Position numbers and translations under genes: made by a program
The notes under the pieces: model-generated
The model's database searches: none
Told to the model about the DNA's origin: nothing
Seen by the model: only the letters and a program-made list of their open reading frames with translations
Shown: positions 33,577-42,517 of the stretch, piece by piece
Layout of the letters: each line of letters opens with the position of its first letter
How positions within the stretch are numbered: the first letter of the stretch is position 1
Assembly (NCBI RefSeq): GCF_900115865.1
Contig: NZ_FOXY01000014.1
Coordinates: 1 to 64,000, forward strand
Length of the DNA stretch: 64,000 nucleotides
DNA from: Donghicola eburneus
Lineage (GTDB): Bacteria > Pseudomonadota > Alphaproteobacteria > Rhodobacterales > Rhodobacteraceae
Direction: 5' to 3'

Positions 33577-35397
33577 ATGCTCACCCTGCAGAACTTCATC
33601 ACTCCAGAACGCGAAATCTGCACCGAGCACATGCTATACTACCATGCTTATGGGGCGGTGGGGTATTCCCAGAGCACGCGGAGCTACTTGCTGCCACGCG
33701 GCAGTCGCCTCTGTTTTGATACCTATTTCAACCTCTTTAATCTTGGCAAATGGAACAGCAGTTGTGATTTGCGCAGCCTATTTGCCGAACTGTCTGGCAA
33801 CGGAAGAGCTGAAATCAAGGTTATCCAAGCCCATCCGAACCGGTCTTGGGATGTGGTTTACAGTGAAATCGCCGAACTTCAGGACGGTACACCATTCAAG
33901 ATCGACCTCTCGGAGTTCGCTGGTGAGGGTAAAGAAGGTATTCTCTATATAGAAGTGATCGCTTTGGGGAACGAGGTCACACTAACTGGTGGCCGATTTG
34001 CCACCACCGACCATCCTGAAGCTTGGCCGCGCTTGGCTGTCTCCATCACCACTTTCAAGCGCGAAGAAGATGTGCGACGCACAGTCGCCCGACTGGAAGA
34101 CTTTCTGAAAGACTTCGAACATGGAGAGCAACTCCATGTGCAAGTTGTCGACAATGGCAAGAGCGCCGAAATTCATGCCTCGGAAAAAGTCAGCTCATAT
34201 CCCAACAGCAACCTCGGCGGCGCCGGCGGTTTTGCAAGGGGCCTTTTGGAAGCGGAAAAGGGCGGGTTTACTCATTGCCTGTTCATGGATGACGATGCCT
34301 CTTTTCACATGGAAAACTTAGCGCGAACATATGTTTTGCTCGCGCTTGCCAGAGACAGCAAGACCGCCGTATCAGGGGCAATGATCAATAACACCCACAA
34401 ATGGGCAATGTGGGAGAACGGTGCTTATTTTGACGGCTCCTGCCATCCGCTGAACAATGGCACAGACCTGCGCGACCTAGGGCAAGTGGCCGAGATGGAG
34501 TTTGAAACGACCCGCCCGCAATCAAAAACCCTCTATGGCGGCTGGTGGTTCTTTGCCTTCCCGATCAAGGAGGTCAAGCATCACCCCTTTCCCTTTTTCG
34601 TACGCGGCGACGACATCAGCTTTTCGCTGGCCAACGATTTCAAGATTGTCACAATCAGTGGCGTGGTGTCTTTCCAAGATGATTTCACGGAAAAGGAGAA
34701 TGCACAGACCCTGTATCTGGATCTGCGTAACCACCTGATGCACCATTTGGTTTTCGAAAAGCTCAACCGCAGCGCCATAGGCACTGCCAAGATCGCCATC
34801 CGCTTCATGATGCGCTCCATGCTGCGTTTCAAGTACGAGAGCGCTGAGGCTCAACTTCTCGCGTGGCACGATGTGATGAAGGGGCCGAAGTTCTTTGACG
34901 AGAACCTAGATATGTCCGAGCGGCGCGCTCGGATCAAATCCATGATCAACGACGAAGCCTGGCGCGAAATCGAAGTGCAAGAATCGCGGGAACGCCGCCG
35001 GTTCAGTAAAATGCCCCGTCTGCTGCGACACTATTTCGGTATAAGCACCCTCAATGGTCACCTGATTCCCTTCTGGAATTTAATTGGGGACCGCAAGATC
35101 CTGAAAATCGGCGAGCGCGGATTGGTGTTGCCCGCTTTTGGTGGTGCACAGTTGACCTACCTCAACACCCAACGAGATAAGGGCTATGTCGTGACCCAGT
35201 CCAAGGCCAAATTCTTCTCGCTGGCTTGGCGTATGTTTACAACTCTTCTGGAATTCCGCCGGTCCTACGACGCGCTACAAGCGGCCTATCGCCAAGGCTA
35301 TGACGAGATGACCACGCGAAGCTATTGGACCCAGACTTTAGCTGCAGATATGGAAGCGTCTGGCGATCAGCAGGAGAACACGGTCCAGAGAGCCTAA
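33577..35397 (+). CDS. GlfT2-like galactofuranosyltransferase family glycosyltransferase
   Basis: A 606-residue GT2-family enzyme of the GlfT2 type. An N-terminal beta-sandwich-like domain (residues 1-145) is followed by the GT-A core: LAVSITTFKREEDVRRTVARL, VVDNG, NLGGAGGFARGLLEA, the metal-binding MDDDASFH near 237-243, GGWWFFAFP near 321 and FFVRGDDISFSL near 343. The C-terminal region is helical. Such enzymes add galactofuranose to cell-surface glycans and need UDP-galactopyranose mutase for their donor; no such gene is in the window. GAGAGG lies 10 bases before the ATG at 33577. Confidence 0.85.
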   Translation: MLTLQNFITPEREICTEHMLYYHAYGAVGYSQSTRSYLLPRGSRLCFDTYFNLFNLGKWNSSCDLRSLFAELSGNGRAEIKVIQAHPNRSWDVVYSEIAELQDGTPFKIDLSEFAGEGKEGILYIEVIALGNEVTLTGGRFATTDHPEAWPRLAVSITTFKREEDVRRTVARLEDFLKDFEHGEQLHVQVVDNGKSAEIHASEKVSSYPNSNLGGAGGFARGLLEAEKGGFTHCLFMDDDASFHMENLARTYVLLALARDSKTAVSGAMINNTHKWAMWENGAYFDGSCHPLNNGTDLRDLGQVAEMEFETTRPQSKTLYGGWWFFAFPIKEVKHHPFPFFVRGDDISFSLANDFKIVTISGVVSFQDDFTEKENAQTLYLDLRNHLMHHLVFEKLNRSAIGTAKIAIRFMMRSMLRFKYESAEAQLLAWHDVMKGPKFFDENLDMSERRARIKSMINDEAWREIEVQESRERRRFSKMPRLLRHYFGISTLNGHLIPFWNLIGDRKILKIGERGLVLPAFGGAQLTYLNTQRDKGYVVTQSKAKFFSLAWRMFTTLLEFRRSYDALQAAYRQGYDEMTTRSYWTQTLAADMEASGDQQENTVQRA

Positions 35398-35601
35398 GAT
35401 TCAGAAACGCGCTGAAGGACGGCCTCTGCTTGGCCAGAATACCCTCGATAGAACGGTGTCTCGACATGCACAGCGCTGGCTCACTGCAATTTGTCGATAC
35501 TCTCCGCCTTAGCGTGATGCATCGTGTCGCCAGCACGGCTGCATCTGCGAAATTATGATATTGCGCAATCGAAGTGTTGGTTCTGAGTTGAGGTGTCAGG
35601 A

Positions 35602-35940
35602 CTTCGGGACAGTTTCGAAGCCTTGCGCAGCACGAACGCACATTTTGACGAACTGATCGCGATTGGAGGCGGCACACGGTCGATCTATTGGCTGTCGGTC
35701 ATCGCGACAGCATTGGATATTCCGATCCGCGTCCCTAGCTCTGGCGAATTCGGCGCGGCGCTTGGGGCGGCGCGTCTGGGAATGATTGCGGCCGAGAACT
35801 CCGAAGTCACGCAGGTTATGACGCCACCTCGACTGGCGGAACCGATCATGCCTGTGCAGCATCTGCGTCATGCATACGACGATGCCTACTCCAAGTTCCG
35901 GGCGGCGTATGCATGGCAAAAAGAGGCGCCGTACTGAGGT
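35602..35940 (+). pseudogene. Duplicated 3' fragment of xylB (direct repeat copy 2)
   Basis: The open frame 35593-35937 encodes the last 112 residues of xylulokinase without a start codon in context or the N-terminal three quarters. It aligns gap-free to 29091-29429, with 14 substitutions that are mostly synonymous, so both copies had evolved as parts of working genes before being brought together. The frame is intact to the TGA at 35935-35937, but the fragment cannot form a kinase. It marks the right border of the inserted 6.2-kb block. Confidence 0.93.
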
Positions 35941-36074
35941 TTGGCAAATGACCGCGCATATCCCAAAGCATACCCACTACTCGCCCAATGCCCCACAACG
36001 CCTAGCCTTATGAAGCGCTGTCCCTCGACCCAATCGCCATAAATGCAGCCGCGGATTTGCATGAGGATGAAACT

Positions 36075-37769
36075 ATGGCGCTTGATACCGGCTTGGAGCC
36101 CACCAACGAACTGAACACTCTGCTCGCCACTGACGCGATGAACTTGCTTGGCAATCCTATGATGGTCGCCGACGCAGATTTTGTCATTCGGTATGTCAAC
36201 GATGCGGCGCTAGCGATGTTTGCTGCGATTGAGGACGACATCCGCCGCGATCTGCCTGACTTCCGTGCAAAAGAGGTGCTTGGCAAGACCATTGACGTTT
36301 TTCACAAGAACCCTGTCCACCAACGCCGGATCTTGGACGCGCTGAAATCACCCCACGTGGGCAAATTTACGATTGGCGGCAAAAGTCTGATGTTTCGCGC
36401 GTCACCCAAATTCGGACCGGATGGCAAGCTGTCCTTGATCCTTGTGGAGTGGCAAGACCAGACCGAGATCTTGCGGGATCGGTGGCAACTGGATGAACTG
36501 ATACGCCGCGTCAGCGAAATGGCCGAACGCCATCTGGACGGCTTCATCAACGATTTCATCGCCCACGACGATCTGGACGAGACCTATGCGCAGGTGGGCC
36601 GCCGCGTGAACCGCATGGTGCAGGACCACATCAACACCAAGAAGTCGATTATCACCTGCATGAACGCCTTTTCTCGCGGTGATTTCGAGCAGCCCTTCCC
36701 ACCGCTGTCCGGCGATCGCGCATTTATCAACGATGCGATTGAAGAGATCAGACGCGCGTTTTCCGCCATCGTCTCGGAAATCCAACGTCTGTCGGCGGCC
36801 ATCGTGAATGGAGACTTGGATCAGGAGATCCAGCCCGACGCGTTCGAAGGTGCCTACCGCGAGATCATTGCCAGCTTTGCCCAAGCGGTCGAAGGTCTGA
36901 ACAGTCGTTTCGGCGAAATCAAATATCAGACGACGATCACAACAAGTGGGGCAGACACGGTCAGTGACTCCGCGCATGCTCTGGCCGCTTTGGCGCAGGA
37001 ACAGTCCGCAGCGATTGACCAAATCTCTGCGTCTATCGAAGAGACGGACAACCTGACAGCGGCCAATTCCAAATCCGCGCAATCGATGAGCGCCTTTGCC
37101 TCTGAAACCCGCCAAATCTCAGAGGATGGCAGAGAGCGGGTGGAGCGCATGCACAGTTCTATGCAAGAGATTGCAAGCGCCTCTCAGGACATCAGCAAGA
37201 TCATCAAAGCCATCGATGAGATCGCATTTCAGACCAACCTGCTGGCCCTGAATGCGGCGGTTGAGGCGGCGCGCGCGGGCAGCCACGGACGCGGATTTGC
37301 GGTGGTCGCACAAGAGGTACGCAGTTTGGCGGGCCGATCTGCCAAGGCCGCCAGCGAGACCTCTGACCTGATCGAGACCACAACGCGTTTGGTAAATGAC
37401 GGCGTGAATTCAGCCGTTGAAACGCGCGAAGCTTTCGGCACCATTGCCGAAAACATCGCCAAGCTCGAAAGCAGTACAACGGACATCGCCAACTCGTCGG
37501 TCCAGCAGGCCCGAGGCGTTAGCCAGATTGCGATGGCGGTCAACGAACTTGCCAAAATGGGGCAATCGGCCTCTGCACAGTCCGAGCAATTGGCAGGCAC
37601 ATCCCGAGAGATGAATGACTCGGCCAAGACGATGTCACGCATTCTGGACCAACTAACCTTGAAACAACGCCCGAACCCAGCAGCAGGGGCAGAAACGATC
37701 ACCATTGGCGATCAGCAGTTCAGTCAATCCCAAATCGACCAACTGATTGCCTCGATGAACGGGCGGTAA
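36075..37769 (+). CDS. Soluble methyl-accepting chemotaxis protein with PAS domain
   Basis: A 564-residue chemoreceptor without a signal peptide or membrane segments. A PAS domain spans about residues 20-130 ([38 protein letters not shown]). Two HAMP-like helical regions follow ([16 protein letters not shown] and [13 protein letters not shown]), and then the signalling coiled coil, with the highly conserved tip [20 protein letters not shown] at about 383-402. PAS may bind a flavin, haem or small molecule and sense redox or oxygen inside the cell. The start at 36075 is preceded by AGGATG; an in-frame TTG at 36057 is less likely. No chemotaxis kinase genes are adjacent. Confidence 0.93.
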   Translation: MALDTGLEPTNELNTLLATDAMNLLGNPMMVADADFVIRYVNDAALAMFAAIEDDIRRDLPDFRAKEVLGKTIDVFHKNPVHQRRILDALKSPHVGKFTIGGKSLMFRASPKFGPDGKLSLILVEWQDQTEILRDRWQLDELIRRVSEMAERHLDGFINDFIAHDDLDETYAQVGRRVNRMVQDHINTKKSIITCMNAFSRGDFEQPFPPLSGDRAFINDAIEEIRRAFSAIVSEIQRLSAAIVNGDLDQEIQPDAFEGAYREIIASFAQAVEGLNSRFGEIKYQTTITTSGADTVSDSAHALAALAQEQSAAIDQISASIEETDNLTAANSKSAQSMSAFASETRQISEDGRERVERMHSSMQEIASASQDISKIIKAIDEIAFQTNLLALNAAVEAARAGSHGRGFAVVAQEVRSLAGRSAKAASETSDLIETTTRLVNDGVNSAVETREAFGTIAENIAKLESSTTDIANSSVQQARGVSQIAMAVNELAKMGQSASAQSEQLAGTSREMNDSAKTMSRILDQLTLKQRPNPAAGAETITIGDQQFSQSQIDQLIASMNGR

Positions 37770-37788
37770 AGATCGGTTCATGACAGCT

Positions 37789-37824
37789 AGAGCAGGCCAA
37801 TCCCTCGGCCTGCTCTTTAGGGCA
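37789..37824. terminator. Bidirectional terminator
   Basis: AGAGCAGGCC (37789-37798) pairs with GGCCTGCTCT (37807-37816) around an 8-base loop, with T-rich sequence after it. It separates the convergent chemoreceptor and RTX protein genes. Confidence 0.85.
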
Positions 37825-37847
37825 TTTTTCGCGGTGTTCAGCCGAGA

Positions 37848-39149
37848 TCAGAAAACAAAATCGCTCTGATCCAGATCGTCGACACTGACACCGTTCAGCA
37901 AGATCGAGGTATTGCCGAACTCGACCAACGCGTCGCTGCCGCCGTTGGCGGAAGAGATGTCCAGATCATTGAAGTCCATCCCCAGATTGCTAAGGCTGAT
38001 CAGATCAATGCCATCTTCAAAGTCGGTGATCGTGTCGTTGCCTTCGCGCATGTCGGTGTAGACGAATTCGTCCCAACCCTGACCGCCACGAAGCTCGTCA
38101 CGGCCATTGCCGCCCACGAGCACATCGTCCCCTTTTTGACCGCTCAGAACATCCCGACCCGCGCCACCGTTCAGATCGTCGCCACCTTGATTGCCGAACA
38201 GACGGTCGTTGCCTGTTCCACCATTCAGCTCGTCCGCGCCCGCGTTGCCGTTCAGGCGGTCGTCGCCGTCATCGCCGAATAGGCGGTCTTGGCCCTGATT
38301 GCCGACCAAGCGGTCTGCGCCATCGTCACCGCGCAAGACGTCATTGTCTTTGCGGCCATAGAGCATGTCGTCATCCGCGCCGCCGCGAATACGGTCGGTG
38401 CCCGCCCCGCCATACACGGTGTCGTTGCCAAGGCCGGCATCGTAAATGTCATCCCCTGCGCCGAGACGCTCAAAATCAGACGCGCGCTCGAACTGATCCT
38501 CCAGGATGTCCAGAGCCTGCTCTTGGGTGGTCATCTCGATTTCACCAGACGCCACGGGCAGGATGCCGACAAAGCCATCTTGCGTGCCGTCGATTTCTCC
38601 CTCTGTCCCTGCGCCAAAGCCCGCGCCCACATTCTGACCATGGATCACAATTTCACGGTTCACCAAGGGCATCAGGTCGTCAGCGGTGTAGTCGTTGCCG
38701 CTCACAGGGCTGGCAAAGTTAGAGTCGTCGCCAAGGTCAAAAGATTGAATGTAGGTCAGTGTGCCGTCCGAGCGCGTGGTCGGCAGAACCCCATCGCCGT
38801 CCGTTAAGGTCAGGATAATGTCGCCATAGGCGCCAAAGCCTTCGAACACTTCAATGAAGCCGTCCTGATCGGCATCATCCGACACCACGGGCATCCGCGC
38901 GTCTGTCGGGTTGCCATCATCGTCAAAGGTGCCGTGAATGTGCTGTGCGTGTTGAACGTCCGGCGTCAGTCCTGAAGCGTTGATCGAGACGTTCAGGTAG
39001 CGGGTGCCATCATCCTCGGTGTTCACTGCGAGCAAGACATCACCAGTCACGCCCGAGTTGTTCATCGCCGCCAGATCAAGAGTCCAGAAGGCATCTGCAC
39101 CGTTCAAAAAGGTGCCATATGATGAATAAGATGATCCTAGATGGGCCAT
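37848..39149 (-). CDS. CHRD-domain protein with RTX calcium-binding repeats
   Basis: A 433-residue protein starting at ATG 39149 (MAHLGSSYSSYG). Residues about 15-205 resemble a CHRD domain (FWTLDLAAMNNSGVTGDVLL, HAQHIHGTFDDDGNP, REIVIHGQN). Residues about 235-345 hold tandem RTX nonapeptides such as GLGNDTVYGGAGTDRIRGG and GGTGNDRLFGNQGGDDLNGG. The C-terminus is the usual acidic-hydrophobic RTX tail (ITDFEDGIDLISLSNLG, SDFVF), expected for type I secretion without a Sec signal. The protein is probably released or surface-attached and binds Ca2+. No type I exporter genes are nearby. GGAGAAATTTACC precedes the ATG. Confidence 0.85.
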   Translation of the reverse strand: MAHLGSSYSSYGTFLNGADAFWTLDLAAMNNSGVTGDVLLAVNTEDDGTRYLNVSINASGLTPDVQHAQHIHGTFDDDGNPTDARMPVVSDDADQDGFIEVFEGFGAYGDIILTLTDGDGVLPTTRSDGTLTYIQSFDLGDDSNFASPVSGNDYTADDLMPLVNREIVIHGQNVGAGFGAGTEGEIDGTQDGFVGILPVASGEIEMTTQEQALDILEDQFERASDFERLGAGDDIYDAGLGNDTVYGGAGTDRIRGGADDDMLYGRKDNDVLRGDDGADRLVGNQGQDRLFGDDGDDRLNGNAGADELNGGTGNDRLFGNQGGDDLNGGAGRDVLSGQKGDDVLVGGNGRDELRGGQGWDEFVYTDMREGNDTITDFEDGIDLISLSNLGMDFNDLDISSANGGSDALVEFGNTSILLNGVSVDDLDQSDFVF

Positions 39150-39283
39150 GGTAAATTTCTCCTCTAATAAAACCACGTACCCCCTTCACGGCCCTGCAGA
39201 CGGAAAAGTTTCTTAAATTTCAACACTTAGTTGTGAGAAGGCCTGACTGGACAAAATCACGACGCGCACTAATGCGTGACCAG

Positions 39284-39874
39284 TCACGCCATTTCCAGAC
39301 CAGCTAATAGCACGACGATCAGCATCGACGATGCCATCGCTTTATTGATGATTGAGTGGGTGCGCGGCGACAGATCCAACTGGTGCACCTTGATCCCCGC
39401 CCACAGCCAAAGCAGGTGAATTGGCGCCCAAATGGTGTTCATGATCAAGAACTTCACCAACACCTCGCCCCAATAGCTGTCCGGCAAAAATCCAAAGCCC
39501 GTGTAGAGCGCTGTGTTCACCGCATAGGCTTTGGGGTTCATGATCTGCAGTAGAATGCCGCCGGATAGACCGGGTGGGCTGGCGCGCTCGATAAACGCGA
39601 GTTTTGATCCGGCGAAGGCGATGCGAAATGCCAGATAAGCGAGATACCCAAAGGACAAGGTAAAAAGCACGATGCGCAATCGAGGATCAGCAAGCAACAC
39701 CGCGGCCAACCCACTGACCACAGCAAGCGCCACAAGGTTCGTCCCCAGAAAAAGCCCGACCAAATAGCGTAGCCCGGCGCGCGCGCCAAAGCTGGCCCCG
39801 ACCCCCGCTGTCGACAGCACGCCCGGACCAGGCGTGATGATCAGAAAGAATACAGCCAAGGCGAATGTTAGCAC
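39284..39874 (-). CDS. LysE-family amino-acid/metabolite exporter
   Basis: A 196-residue membrane protein with about six helices. It begins with LTFALAVFFLIITPGPGVLS, the LysE/RhtB signature ending in TPGP, followed by GASFGARAGLRYLVGLFLGTNLVAL and ILLQIMNPKAYAVN, where the NPK motif is typical. Members export amino acids, homoserine lactones or related metabolites. The substrate is not predictable here. It is a single gene with no obvious operon partner. Confidence 0.9.
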   Translation of the reverse strand: MLTFALAVFFLIITPGPGVLSTAGVGASFGARAGLRYLVGLFLGTNLVALAVVSGLAAVLLADPRLRIVLFTLSFGYLAYLAFRIAFAGSKLAFIERASPPGLSGGILLQIMNPKAYAVNTALYTGFGFLPDSYWGEVLVKFLIMNTIWAPIHLLWLWAGIKVHQLDLSPRTHSIINKAMASSMLIVVLLAGLEMA

Positions 39875-40469
39875 GAACCGCTCCAGTCTTAGTCATTGCG
39901 AGGGCCCGATCATCATCGACCTCACCCTAAACACCGCATCGCGGCCTTACATCTGAGCCTATGATCAGACACAGACCAATGCCAAGCGCCGCGTTCAAAA
40001 TGGCGTTTATCAGCGCCGAATATGGATCGCCCCCATAGGTTTTCGCACCTGACAGGCATACAGGGATTTCATCCAAGCCCCGCGAATCCGACTGCTGCAA
40101 TTGAAGGAAGTTTCGAAGTGAGCGGACACTTCTAGCCAGATCGCGATTTGATTGACACTACCAACTAGTTTCGGTCTTCGAAGGATGGCTCATCTTTTCA
40201 GCATGGCTAAACTAATGCCGATCGCCGATATTAGATCATTGTGAGATCATCTCTCCCGCGCAACGCCTGCACCATCAATTTTACTAATTTGAATTTATTA
40301 AGTTTAAATCAGATCATCCCATCAGAAGCACTCTCAATTCAGAATTTATTATCAATTCGATACTCGATCTGCGCTCGCAGTAAATTTCTGCATTGCCCCT
40401 ATTGTAAATTGAAGGGGTTGGCTTTGCATTGTATACTACCGCCTAAGTTTAGCGATTTAAGGTAATACA
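39875..40469. other. Intergenic stretch, AT-richer towards the right; no gene seen
   Basis: About 595 bases between the LysE gene and the zinc-ribbon microprotein. From 40230 to 40400 the sequence is rich in A/T and probably contains the microprotein promoter. No gene or hairpin was recognised. Confidence 0.4.
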
Positions 40470-40664
40470 ATGTCTTCGACACATTCACAGTCCAGTCGCG
40501 TATTGCGTTTGTTTCATTGCAAACATTGCAACCATCATCTTCGCTTTGGCTCGTCCGAGTGTGGGTACTGTTTCCGCGCGACACCTCTTAAAAATAGGCG
40601 CTTCACATGGGCACTTATTGCCGCATCGCTTCTACTTGGCTTGGCCATAATCACGATGCGCTAG
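40470..40664 (+). CDS. Zinc-ribbon microprotein with one membrane helix (64 aa)
   Basis: A 64-residue protein with two CxxC pairs (FHCKHCNHH and SSECGYCFRA) that would form a zinc ribbon at residues 17-34. A single C-terminal membrane helix follows (FTWALIAASLLLGLAIITMR). AAGG lies about 10 bases before the ATG at 40470. The combination predicts an inner-membrane protein with a cytoplasmic metal-binding knuckle, perhaps a regulator or assembly factor. I know no named family. Surrounding DNA is non-coding, so it is monocistronic. Confidence 0.6.
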   Translation: MSSTHSQSSRVLRLFHCKHCNHHLRFGSSECGYCFRATPLKNRRFTWALIAASLLLGLAIITMR

Positions 40665-40927
40665 AACAGTGCGCCCGTTAATAGTTTCTCATATCATCCA
40701 TTGAGAATCAGTCGCACTATTTTTAATAAAAATAGTTCATCACCCGCGTTTCAGGCGGGCGATGGAGCGCTTTCCGGCGCTCAATGGCGCCACTGGTTCA
40801 GCAGCGACCAATACCGCATGCGCCACAACTGAGGGCACCGAATACATTCAGCCAAAGTAGAATCAAAAAATCTCCCACATGCCTTGAGAGCGCACACCTT
40901 CGCCCGCTCCCAGACAATTGAACAAGC

Positions 40928-41257
40928 TTAACGCTGAATGAGGGTCATCGACAAAGTCGCACCGCCATTTGCGATCTCTAAGAGCCGGTCAATGTTCGGG
41001 TGAGCACCGGGTCGATTTTGGGCATCCAAGGTGTGCTCACCAAAAACTTCGAGTCCGTGCTTAGCCGCTTCGGCGTTCAAAACGCCGAACGCCTCAAGCA
41101 GATATTGGTACACGGCCAACGAACCTTGCTTGCCAGGGGCGTTTTCGATGGATGCGACTTCGCGGCCCGCATCATCCAGCAGGCGCAGGCTCTCGACCCC
41201 ATCAATCGACGGCAACTGCTGAAGGTTTTCTTTGAACGAAGAAGTGGGTTTGATCAT
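40928..41257 (-). CDS. DUF2322 family protein
   Basis: A 109-residue protein. The sequence from MIKPTSSFKENLQQLPSIDG through SLRLLDDAGREVASIENAPG, KQGSLAVYQYLLEAFG and ARPGAHPNIDRLLE-type motifs (here NRPGAHPNIDRLLEIANGG) matches the DUF2322 family of small soluble proteins with no known function. The ATG at 41257 follows AGGCTG. The in-frame extension to 41341 is rejected because it does not resemble the family. It lies downstream of the AraC gene on the same strand, 135 bases away. Confidence 0.78.
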   Translation of the reverse strand: MIKPTSSFKENLQQLPSIDGVESLRLLDDAGREVASIENAPGKQGSLAVYQYLLEAFGVLNAEAAKHGLEVFGEHTLDAQNRPGAHPNIDRLLEIANGGATLSMTLIQR

Positions 41258-41392
41258 CAGCCTGTCCCTTTTTAGTGTTTCATCCGCCTCTATCATCACA
41301 GCCGCAGTCGCGCCAAGGGCGGGGTGTAAGCTGAAGGGCAAAAGCTCCGTAAATACAGTTTCCCTTGGCCAGCAATCACCTCCCTAGCGGTG

Positions 41393-42445
41393 TCACGCGC
41401 GATACGACCCCGGCGTCCGGCCAGTCCATTTACGAAAAGCACGGTGAAAATTCGCAGGGGCAGAAAAGCCCGTGTCAAAGGAGATTTGCTCAATACTCTC
41501 TGTGCCCTGCTGAATTGCGCGGATGGCGATGTCGCGGCGCAGCGCGTCCTTGATCTCTTGAAAGGATGTGCCTTCTTCCTTCAAGCGGCGGTTCAGGGTC
41601 CGAGGTGTCATCCCGAGGGCCGCAGCCACCTCTGGCAGCTGGCACGTCTGCCATGCTGCCCCGTAAAGATGCGCGCGCACCCGCAGACTGTGCGTGTGGG
41701 ATCGCGAACTGGTGAATATCCAGTCAATGGGGGCACGCTGTAGGAACACCGATGCCTCGGCAGGATTTCGAGCGATTGGTCGCTTGAACTGGTTTGGATC
41801 AAAGAGAATGCTCGTGTGCGGCGCGTCGAATTCGACAGGGCATGGAAACACAACCGCGTAGTCGGCAGCAAAATCGGGACGGGCAAAGGCAAATCTGACT
41901 GTTTTAACGTCGGTTTCTGCCCCTGCGAGCCACGACAGCAATCCATGCGCCAGTTTCAGGATCAGCATGTGCCCAAACCGTTGCGGCTGTGTCTCGATTG
42001 AATACGGGATCAGCGCCAATTCCACTTCGTCCGATCGGTGCATCAATTCCAGCCGGAAATCATCCAAGAGCAAATTCCAGAACGTCGAAAACCGATAGAG
42101 CGCAGAGACAAGGCTGCTGGCTTCGCGTTGGACGGTGACCAGATGTTGCAAGGCACGGGGACGGATCGGGCGGCTCCATAATCCCATCATTTCATCGCCA
42201 GTCTCTGGCGCGGCAAGCTGATAAAGCCGTGCGATCTCTTCTAGCGTGACGCGCTGCTGCGGGTTCATCGGCCCGCTTTGCAAGCCCGACCGATGCAGCA
42301 AAGAGCGCAACATTTCCGGTGGGCACCGAGACCCAAGCGCATCGAGCCAGTCTTGAATGAACCCCGCCGAAACGGTCGTCAAAGAGATTGGATCATGACC
42401 CGTCATCGCTGCCTCATTTGGCGTAATCGGATAATAAATTGGCAA
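41393..42445 (-). CDS. AraC-family transcriptional regulator
   Basis: A 350-residue regulator with an N-terminal ligand domain of the AraC-binding/OruR-ArgR type (residues about 20-200; VSAGFIQDWLDALGSRCPPE). The C-terminal double helix-turn-helix reads LPEVAAALGMTPRTLNRRLKEEGTSFQEIKDALRRDIAIRAIQQG and FDTGFSAPANFHRAFRKWTGRTPGSYR. It diverges from the dmd operon with 72 bases between the starts. A direct repeat of ATTGGCAAG lies there, partly overlapping its own start region, so it is the probable activator of dmdC-D-B-A and may regulate itself. The inducer is likely DMSP or a downstream acyl-CoA, by inference. Confidence 0.92.
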   Translation of the reverse strand: MPIYYPITPNEAAMTGHDPISLTTVSAGFIQDWLDALGSRCPPEMLRSLLHRSGLQSGPMNPQQRVTLEEIARLYQLAAPETGDEMMGLWSRPIRPRALQHLVTVQREASSLVSALYRFSTFWNLLLDDFRLELMHRSDEVELALIPYSIETQPQRFGHMLILKLAHGLLSWLAGAETDVKTVRFAFARPDFAADYAVVFPCPVEFDAPHTSILFDPNQFKRPIARNPAEASVFLQRAPIDWIFTSSRSHTHSLRVRAHLYGAAWQTCQLPEVAAALGMTPRTLNRRLKEEGTSFQEIKDALRRDIAIRAIQQGTESIEQISFDTGFSAPANFHRAFRKWTGRTPGSYRA

Positions 42446-42465
42446 GAGATGAGCTTATTGGCAAG
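42438..42465. promoter_or_regulatory. Candidate AraC-type operator: direct repeat ATTGGCAAG
   Basis: ATTGGCAAG occurs at 42438-42446 and 42457-42465, a 19-base period close to two helical turns. This is the usual form of AraC-family binding sites. It sits between the divergent AraC regulator and dmdC. Confidence 0.55.
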
Positions 42466-42517
42466 CTGCGAACTGCGGTACTGACGGAAAGCCATAGGAG
42501 TCACTGGGGAGTGAGGG

